Below, one piece after another: positions 57,428 through 64,000 of a DNA stretch of 64,000 nucleotides. The position numbers and the translations under genes were made by a program. Source of the stretch: Emiliania huxleyi CCMP1516 (taxonomy: Eukaryota; Haptophyta; Isochrysidales; Noelaerhabdaceae); NCBI RefSeq assembly GCF_000372725.1, contig NW_005197506.1, forward strand, positions 424,177 to 488,176, given 5' to 3'. The notes below the pieces were generated by a model. That model was not told the origin of the DNA. It saw only the letters and a list, made by a program, of their open reading frames with translations, and searched no databases. Numbering within the stretch: the stretch's first letter is position 1; the number at the start of each line of letters is the position of its first letter.

Positions 57428-59908
57428 ATGCCTCCCATCAACACCTTGCCGAGCGGCGACGCCTTCCTCCCCTCGCTCGAGCTCGCCGCTGGCCTTTCAT
57501 GGGTCGGCGCCGTCTGGGTCGTCGGCCTCTTCTTGATTGCGCACTCGATCCGCGCCGGCGACAAGGCGTCACACGCGCTCTGCTGGGTATACGCGGCCGC
57601 AATGTGCTTTGAGGGCTTCAGCTTCATCATCATGACCCATCGCGAGCACGACGCCATGGCAGGGACGCTCTCTCGCGACCAGTACCTCTTCCGGACGGCA
57701 CTGTGGGCTCTGTCGCAGAGCGTCTCTGGTGGGTTTGGCTGGGCGTGGGTCCTCCTCCTCTTCATGAGCGCGACACACCACCGCACGATTCTTGCCTTCG
57801 GCATCACCTCGGGTGTGCTCCTCGGCCTCGTCTGCGCCACCCTCACCATGACCGGCGGCAGCACGCAGCTGGAGGTCGTAAAGTGGGCCTGGCTCTGCTT
57901 CTTCGAGAGCATGCAGCTCCTCAGCCTCTTCGCCGCGGCGCGCCTCTTCCTCGCCAAGCGGGTGGCGCGATCGGCTTCGGGCCTCCTCCTAGCCGCTCAG
58001 TCTGGCATGCTCGCGCTGCACTTTTGGCAAATCTACTTCTCCACCTTTGACCACGAGGCGCGGCGCTCGTGGTCTAACCCGCTCAAGCTCTTCCTCAACA
58101 TCCCGATCGTCCTCGTGCTCGGCATCGCGATCGCGCGCGTTGCGGACGATCCGGCGTACGCGGCCGCGGCCGAGAAGGCGGCCGAGACGTCGCGCCGCGC
58201 GATCACCCGCCTCTCGCGCAACTTCGCCTCTCCCGAGTATTACTGGGGCCTCACGCTCGTGGTTCTGGCGGCGGGCTACGGCTCCTCAGCTCTCTGCCTC
58301 CGCTTTTTCGCCGGCTTCGACCGCAACCGCGATCCGATCCTGCACATGTACTCCACGTACCACCCTTGCATCCTCCTCGACTACCTCCCCGGCACCCTCT
58401 TTGCCCAGCCCCTCTTCGACCTCTCCGTCCTGCTCTACCAGGTCGTCGCCGTGCTCGCGCTCGTGCGCACGGTCTGCATCGGCGGCCTCGGCGGCATGCT
58501 CCACCAGGCCCTGACCTCGGTGCTCCTCATCGTCGCCACCACCATCTTCGAGCTCGTCTTCACCTTCAACTCCTCCAAGACGTCGCCGCTCGCTCACTCC
58601 CTCCCCTTCATCGGCAACCAGTCGAGCATCGCCTTCTTCCTGCTCTCGCAGATGGCGCACGTCTACTTTGCCACCGACCCCGCCATCCCCAAGGAGAAGA
58701 GAATGCGCTTCGTCGCGTACGCGCTGATCTTCGCCGTGCTCGAGCTCGGCGGCATGGCCTGGATGGCCGTGAACCTCCTCACCAACCTCGGGTACGGCGA
58801 GAATTATGGGACGGGGATGGCGATCGACCCGAACGCGCCGGTCGACAACTCGCACATCCACTTCAAGGCGCTGCCCTTCATCCTCGCCGTGCTGCAGATC
58901 TTCAACCAATGGATCTACGCCATCACCTCGCCGCTCAAGTTCCGCCCGCTCGTCTTCGACATCCTCGCGTCGGACGTCGCCGCGCCGGCGCGCCTCACCG
59001 CCAGCGGCGGTCGCTTCACGATGAGCGACTCGCTCGAGGCGGGCCACGGTGCGGCCAAGCTCAGCACGTGGGTCGAAGCAGGCGCCAGGGGCATGCCGCG
59101 GGTCACCATCAGCGCACGCTTCTTCCTGAGCCTCTCAGCGGCCGCCATGCTCACGACGGCGACGCTGACGTACTTCACCACCGTCGCGGTGCTCGGCCAC
59201 GAGGAGACGGAGGGCTGGGGCACGCGCGACTTCATGCGGCGACGGCCCGGCTCGGTGATCGCCGCGGTCGGGTGGGTGGTATGCGCCGCGCTCCTCGGCT
59301 GCCACGTCGCCACCGTCTGCGTGTACGAGCACATGAAGAGCGAGCAGCCCGTGCTCCTCGTCAAGCTGGCCGGCACCGCCCTCGTGGCGACGTCGCTGCT
59401 CGCGCACGCGGGCACCATCCCGGGCGTGCGCGAGGATTACTCGTGGTTCCTCGGGCTGGAGTCCTTCCAGGTCTGCCTCATCCTTTGGATCGGGATGAAC
59501 CTGCTGCTCAATCGCTCGCTCGCCGCCGCGTCCAACGCGCCGTCGGCCGCGGCTCTCCGCCTCGACCTCGCCGTGGGCGCCGGGGCCATCGCCGCGCTCG
59601 CCGGGTCGATCGCGCTCGGCATCTACTCGGCGCCGTGCACCCTCCTCATCGACGGCGCCTGGATCCTGTTGTTGATCGCCTTCTCCTTCACCGACCCGCG
59701 CCGCGCCCAGATCCACCTCGACTCCCTCCACGTCGCGACCGACACCGAGGTTGTCGCGGTGATGGACGACCCCTTCCCGGGCGTGCCCTTCTTCATGATG
59801 GACTTGCACGGCATCAAGGCGAACCTTCGCGCCGGCGCAGCCGCCGCAGCCGCCACCGCCGAGATGAAGACGGCGGCGAGCGCGGAGATCGTCGTCAGCC
59901 CCAAGTAG
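57428..59908 (+). CDS. Large many-pass membrane protein, family not recognised
   Basis: Intronless 826-residue frame; the ATG at 57428 starts MPPINTLPSGDAFLPSLELA. It has roughly twenty hydrophobic spans: GAVWVVGLFLIAHS, ALCWVYAAAMCFEGFSFIIM, ITSGVLLGLVCATLTM, YQVVAVLALVRTVC, ALTSVLLIVATTIFELVFTF, FVAYALIFAVLELGGMAWMA and so on. They are grouped in three sets separated by basic loops (AETSRRAITRLSRNF; RFTMSDSLEAGHGAAK). Within each set the spacing resembles a six-to-seven-helix unit, hinting at internal repetition. The C-terminus is soluble: RRAQIHLDSLHVATDTEVVA, then an Ala-rich end. No transporter or receptor signature was recognised. Codon use looks like that of the neighbours. Confidence 0.75.
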   Translation: MPPINTLPSGDAFLPSLELAAGLSWVGAVWVVGLFLIAHSIRAGDKASHALCWVYAAAMCFEGFSFIIMTHREHDAMAGTLSRDQYLFRTALWALSQSVSGGFGWAWVLLLFMSATHHRTILAFGITSGVLLGLVCATLTMTGGSTQLEVVKWAWLCFFESMQLLSLFAAARLFLAKRVARSASGLLLAAQSGMLALHFWQIYFSTFDHEARRSWSNPLKLFLNIPIVLVLGIAIARVADDPAYAAAAEKAAETSRRAITRLSRNFASPEYYWGLTLVVLAAGYGSSALCLRFFAGFDRNRDPILHMYSTYHPCILLDYLPGTLFAQPLFDLSVLLYQVVAVLALVRTVCIGGLGGMLHQALTSVLLIVATTIFELVFTFNSSKTSPLAHSLPFIGNQSSIAFFLLSQMAHVYFATDPAIPKEKRMRFVAYALIFAVLELGGMAWMAVNLLTNLGYGENYGTGMAIDPNAPVDNSHIHFKALPFILAVLQIFNQWIYAITSPLKFRPLVFDILASDVAAPARLTASGGRFTMSDSLEAGHGAAKLSTWVEAGARGMPRVTISARFFLSLSAAAMLTTATLTYFTTVAVLGHEETEGWGTRDFMRRRPGSVIAAVGWVVCAALLGCHVATVCVYEHMKSEQPVLLVKLAGTALVATSLLAHAGTIPGVREDYSWFLGLESFQVCLILWIGMNLLLNRSLAAASNAPSAAALRLDLAVGAGAIAALAGSIALGIYSAPCTLLIDGAWILLLIAFSFTDPRRAQIHLDSLHVATDTEVVAVMDDPFPGVPFFMMDLHGIKANLRAGAAAAAATAEMKTAASAEIVVSPK

Positions 59909-60383
59909 GTAGGTGCGTCAAATGCATGAGTTTCAGCAGCATGGACAGTGGAGAGCTAACGGGGCGAGTCCGGGTGTACTGTTCATGGGGATCGTGCATG
60001 CGTGGAGATGAGAGGTGTAGAGTGCGCTCCAACGGGAAGGAGGGGCTCTGTCTGTGACTGCGAGATCATCATGTTCAAGAGGAGAGAGAGAGTCATGTTC
60101 AATGCTAGATAGAGCCTACATCATTGGTTAAGTTGAGTGCCCCTTGCTTCACTCGGATCTCAAAACAAACTGACGTGTGAGTGTGTTAGAGTTGTTTGGT
60201 ATTGCTAAAAATCTCTCGGATCTCCCACCTACAAGTTCAAGTACATTCCTGTAGCGGGGCGACGACCGAAGGGTAAGGGAGTTTCTTCTTCCTCTTGTGC
60301 GAGGGCGCCTGTAAAATTCTTCTTTATTCTTCTTTCCGCGAGAGACTCGTGTTGTTTAAATTTTCTTTCCGCTGCCCAGTGTA
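59909..60383. other. Intergenic
   Basis: AT-richer. CATGTTCAAGAGGAGAGAGA/CATGTTCAATG partial repeat near 60070-60100 and the GTGTTAGAGTTG repeat at 60183-60210. No gene. Confidence 0.55.
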
Positions 60384-60568
60384 AAAGAAAGAAAGAAAAC
60401 AGACAACCCAAGGGAGGGATGGGAGGACGGCACGCCGCCACCACACAGGGATTTTAAGGAGAGGTGTGTGGTGCGCTATCCGTCGCCCACCCTAGGGAGT
60501 CTGCCTCTTCCTATCTCTCTTCGCAGTCTCTCGCCGATTCTCGCTGCAACCTTCATGCCACCTCGCGG
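60384..60568 (+). repeat. Module P1, full copy, upstream of the kinase gene
   Basis: Near-identical to 37139-37321. Followed at 60603-60637 by GCGAGGGGGTTTTGTTGTAA, the second block of the 9293-9382 copy. The kinase ATG is 177 bp further on. Confidence 0.87.
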
Positions 60569-60744
60569 TCGTCCCACCCTCGTCGTTCTCTCCCAGTGTT
60601 GTGCGAGGGGGTTTTGTTGTAAAATTCTTTCCGCTACCAGGAAGGGTGCGAAGAGTATTGCAATCCTCGCGAAAATCGGCGGAAAGGGAGACAGACTTGA
60701 CTGGGACAAGGGTGGTACGCCGTGGGCAGAGCGCTGAGCCGCTG

Positions 60745-61764
60745 ATGCCCTTCACGTTCATCTGCTCAAAGCAGCGGCGCACCTCGGATTCCGACGACGA
60801 TACACCAACAGATCCTCTCCCACCTCGCGTTGGACGCTTCGTCCTCAGCGGCATCGTGCTCGGCAGCGGCGCCACCGGACGAGTCTACCTCGGGTTTGAC
60901 GCCGACACAGGGCAGGAGGTTGCGATCAAGCAGCTTAAGGGTGAGCGCTCCCGCGAGGCTCCCGCCGAGGTCGCGCCACACCAGATCGTTTCGGGGCACA
61001 CAAATGTCGCGTCGCTCCTGGGACACTACTTCTTCCGCGGACAGCACTTCATCGTCCTCGAGCTCTGCCGCGGCGGCGACCTTTTCTCCGTCGCGATGAC
61101 CGCCGCTGAGGGCGTGTCGATGCCCGAGGATCAGTTGGCATCCCTTATGCGCGGTATGAGCGACGGCCTCGCGCATGTTCACGCATGCGGCGTCGTGCAC
61201 CGCGATATGAAGCTGGAGAACCTGCTGCTCGACGACAGCGGCAGCGTCAAGCTGTGCGACTTTGGTCTGGCGCACGTGTTCAGGCGGGATTCAAACGGCC
61301 AGCCGCTGAAGGAGGCCATCAAGCGGCGTTCGGGCACAAAGTCGTACACTGCTCCAGAGGTGCTCGCGACGTCTGGCGACGGCTTCTACTTCGCAGAAGC
61401 CGCCGACGTCTGGTCGCTCGGTGTCTGCCTCTTCTCACTCGCCTTTGGCTTTTTCCCGCTCGATGTGGCCCACCCCGCGGACTGGAGATTCGGGGCGATT
61501 CGGGAGGCGCAGGCGGCGGGACAGCCGACAGTGCCGGCCATCTTCGCCTTGTACCAACAGAGGCTGCCGCCCTGGTCGGCCGAGCTACTTAAGCTGCTTG
61601 ACGGCATGCTGCAGATCGAGGTGAGCAAGCGCTGGACGATGCGGCAGGTGATGTCGTCGCGGTGGCTGCAGCAGCCGCCGCCGCCGCCGCTCAAAACGAC
61701 GAAGAGCGGTCGGCAGGGGACCTCGCTCACGTCAGTGATTGACATGGACCTCATCGGGGTCTAG
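60745..61764 (+). CDS. Serine/threonine protein kinase
   Basis: 339 residues from the ATG at 60745; the short N-terminus is Ser/Asp-rich, followed by one kinase domain. Gly-rich loop GSGATGRVYLG (about 41-51), VAIK Lys62, HRDMKLEN with Asp154, DFG at 172-174, activation loop ending GTKSYTAPEVL, and the ADVWSLGVCLFSLAFGFFPL helix are all intact, so it should be active. The RSGT.SYTAPE segment and LLGHYFF/LELCRGGDLFS pattern are CAMK/SNF1-like. No other domain; the tail has a polyproline stretch. An in-frame extension up to 60601 lacks protein character. Upstream lies module P1. Confidence 0.9.
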   Translation: MPFTFICSKQRRTSDSDDDTPTDPLPPRVGRFVLSGIVLGSGATGRVYLGFDADTGQEVAIKQLKGERSREAPAEVAPHQIVSGHTNVASLLGHYFFRGQHFIVLELCRGGDLFSVAMTAAEGVSMPEDQLASLMRGMSDGLAHVHACGVVHRDMKLENLLLDDSGSVKLCDFGLAHVFRRDSNGQPLKEAIKRRSGTKSYTAPEVLATSGDGFYFAEAADVWSLGVCLFSLAFGFFPLDVAHPADWRFGAIREAQAAGQPTVPAIFALYQQRLPPWSAELLKLLDGMLQIEVSKRWTMRQVMSSRWLQQPPPPPLKTTKSGRQGTSLTSVIDMDLIGV

Positions 61765-62097
61765 CGTGTAGCGACGCAGGCACCACCACTGTCCATACTG
61801 TATTTGCGAGAGCAGGGCCTCAGTCTCGCCTCGCTGCCCCCCGGCTGCACAGCAACCAACTGTACCGTGGATGACCCCACAGGGTACACCACCTTCGTAC
61901 TGTCAACACATATGCCATGTTCAAAACCACACCTCTCTCATGTCTCAACCTACAGTGGTACATAAAGAACACACACGCGAGTACGTAAAATTATAAAGTC
62001 GTGTCCATGCATTTGTCTAGATAGCCGACGCAGTCTGGTCGAGAAGCCCTTCCTCCAATAGCCAAAAACAACATACAAGAGGCCACGCCGCATCAGA
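61765..62097. other. Convergent 3' region
   Basis: Between the kinase stop and the pentapeptide gene stop. AT-richer near 61900-62010; nothing else seen. Confidence 0.55.
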
Positions 62098-63135
62098 TCA
62101 CGCGGAAATGCTGCGGCATGCGCAGCACGGTTGCGCGCAGCTGATCCCGAAGGCGGTGCCCGTGTACTGCCGCAAGTCGGCTCGCTCCAGCCCCACCGCC
62201 CCGTCAAAGGTGGCAAAGTCGAGGCTCGCCGAGAGGAAGGTGGTGCCTCCAACCGCCGCCCCACGGAAGCTGGCGCGGTCGAGGGAGGCGAAGGAGAAGT
62301 CGGCGCCGTCAAGCTGAGCGTTGGCAAAGTCGGAGCCGGTGGCGTCGCAGCGCGGGAAGCGCGAGGAGCGGAGGTTGGCGCCGCGGAGGTTGGCGCCTGG
62401 CCGCACGGCAGGTGTCGCACGAGACTCGGTTGTGCGCGGAGACTCGAGAGGGAGAGTGTGCGTGGGCTTGATTGCCGGGTTATGCGGCGTTTATCTTTGT
62501 GTGTGCGTGTATCCGCAAGGCGTGCGAAGCGCACCGCGCAGCGACGCACGCGGCGCCGCGAGCGCCTGGAGAGTGGCCCTTTCGAGATTGGCGCCTGCGT
62601 GCGGGCTGCGATCGTGAGCGGCGTGACCGTGGGGCGGCGGTGGCGGTGGCGGCGGTAGAAGGCTGCTGGAGGGGCGCCACTCTGCGGCGCGCCGTCGAGG
62701 GACGCCTCGACGAGGAAGGCGTGCGAGAGGGAGAAGCCTTCGAACTTTGTTTGGCGGAAGTACGCATGGTCGAGGGTGACGTCGCTCCAGCGCGCCTTGC
62801 GCAAGTTGGTGCGCCTGCTCACAAGCCGCACCTCCGAGTGAAGCGCGCGCCCTCCTCTCCTTCGCGAGAGGAGGCGCGAGGCCGCGAGGCGCACTCGAAA
62901 GTGGAGTGGACGAAGGACGCCCTGGCGACAGCCGTGCGGGACAGGTCGGCGGAGTCGAACGTGACGTGCGACGATGCTTGCCTAAAGACCCGCTCGGCCG
63001 CACCCCGGTGAGAGCGCGGCGATCCGGTGGCGTGCCGGGCGGGGCACTCGACGGGCTCGCATGTCGCGCATCGAGGCGCCCTTCAGCATCGCGCCCTTGA
63101 AGTTGGCGTGGTGTAGGAGAGCACCTGCGGTCATG
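62098..63135 (-). CDS. Pentapeptide-repeat protein
   Basis: Minus-strand, multi-exon. Pentapeptide-type A(N/D)LXX repeats occur in all exons: LLHHANFKGAMLKGASMRDM (starting near MTAGA at 63135), VTFDSADLSRTAVARASFVH (about 62970-62900), TNLRKARWSDVTLDHAYFRQ and FSLSHAFLVEASLDGA (about 62820-62690), GANLERATLQAL (about 62600-62560), and GANLRGANLRSSRFPRCDAT through FLSASLDFATFDGAVGLERA (62406-62150). These form a right-handed quadrilateral beta-helix. It ends TAFGISCAQPCCACRSISA, Cys-rich. Introns are short and borders approximate; the first exon may lie further upstream toward the gap. Function of such proteins varies; none inferred. Confidence 0.72.
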
Positions 63136-63343
63136 CGAGAGGACGCCTCTCAGCGGACTATTCAATCTCAGCTGACTGTTAACGAGCCACGCCACACACT
63201 GGCGGGGCGGGGCGGGGCGGGGCGGGCCGGGGGGGGGAGTATTTCCCCCCCCCCCCGTCTTGTCTTCCTTCTTTCCTTTTCGGCCTTCTATCCGATATTA
63301 CCCCCCTTACTCTATTACTCCTGCAGGCCCTCTCCTCTTCTTT

Positions 63344-63963
63344 NNNNNNNNNNNNNNNNNNNNNNNNNNNNNNNNNNNNNNNNNNNNNNNNNNNNNNNNN
63401 NNNNNNNNNNNNNNNNNNNNNNNNNNNNNNNNNNNNNNNNNNNNNNNNNNNNNNNNNNNNNNNNNNNNNNNNNNNNNNNNNNNNNNNNNNNNNNNNNNNN
63501 NNNNNNNNNNNNNNNNNNNNNNNNNNNNNNNNNNNNNNNNNNNNNNNNNNNNNNNNNNNNNNNNNNNNNNNNNNNNNNNNNNNNNNNNNNNNNNNNNNNN
63601 NNNNNNNNNNNNNNNNNNNNNNNNNNNNNNNNNNNNNNNNNNNNNNNNNNNNNNNNNNNNNNNNNNNNNNNNNNNNNNNNNNNNNNNNNNNNNNNNNNNN
63701 NNNNNNNNNNNNNNNNNNNNNNNNNNNNNNNNNNNNNNNNNNNNNNNNNNNNNNNNNNNNNNNNNNNNNNNNNNNNNNNNNNNNNNNNNNNNNNNNNNNN
63801 NNNNNNNNNNNNNNNNNNNNNNNNNNNNNNNNNNNNNNNNNNNNNNNNNNNNNNNNNNNNNNNNNNNNNNNNNNNNNNNNNNNNNNNNNNNNNNNNNNNN
63901 NNNNNNNNNNNNNNNNNNNNNNNNNNNNNNNNNNNNNNNNNNNNNNNNNNNNNNNNNNNNNNN
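63344..63963. other. Assembly gap (620 N)
   Basis: Run of N. Just before it, 63205-63260 is extreme G- then C-homopolymer sequence (GGGGCGGGGCGG, then CCCC runs), a likely cause of the gap. Confidence 1.
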
Positions 63964-64000
63964 GTGGCGGCGGCGTCGGCGATGTAGACGACGGCGTCGA
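63964..64000 (-). CDS. Possible partial coding end
   Basis: On the minus strand reads DAVVYIADAAAT, a pattern like the switch-adjacent strand of Arf/SR-beta type small GTPases (DAIVYVVDSAD). Only 37 bases are visible, so this is a hint only. Confidence 0.2.

Overview
This is nuclear DNA of a eukaryote with a GC-rich genome, small spliceosomal introns (several with GC-AG borders) and dense dispersed repeats. The gene content (formin, SOUL, J-protein, tRNA-modifying enzymes, ShKT/ankyrin, polymerase X) and the style of the sequence suggest a unicellular alga, possibly a haptophyte. That placement is inference, because no rRNA or plastid marker is present.

Layout. 0-9.3 kb: the end of a formin gene, a secreted SOUL haem-binding protein, a multi-pass membrane protein and a LON-domain protein. 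9.6-13.5 kb: a repeat element, then a gene joining FHA, BRCT and polymerase-X modules. 13.5-20.2 kb: a complete inverted-repeat element, a large orphan protein, a small orphan, and copy A of a TIR element whose ends carry splice-site consensus. 20.4-31.5 kb: a catalytically dead aldo-keto reductase fused to a transglutaminase-like domain, several uncharacterised genes, a YHYH pseudogene, and a second transglutaminase-like gene. 31.5-37.4 kb: repeats, copy B of the TIR element, and an F-box/RCC1 gene whose 5' end is abutted by another TIR element. 37.4-48.5 kb: dihydrouridine synthase, ShKT/ankyrin, a Popeye-like cNMP-binding membrane protein, a 300-bp CA microsatellite, an Ala-rich protein and a choloylglycine-hydrolase family amidase. 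48.7-64 kb: a SIR2-like protein, TruA pseudouridine synthase, a foldback element, a membrane J-protein with a 77-bp minisatellite, a many-pass membrane protein, a protein kinase, a pentapeptide-repeat protein and a 620-bp assembly gap.

The genes do not form an operon-like pathway. Three themes stand out. First, there are unusual fusions (FHA-BRCT-PolX; pseudo-AKR-transglutaminase). Second, several short TIR elements have 3-bp target duplications, mostly CAG or GAG, and one family looks able to splice itself out as an intron. Third, unrelated genes share dispersed sequence blocks just upstream of their start codons in sense orientation, which looks like mobile or recombined promoters.
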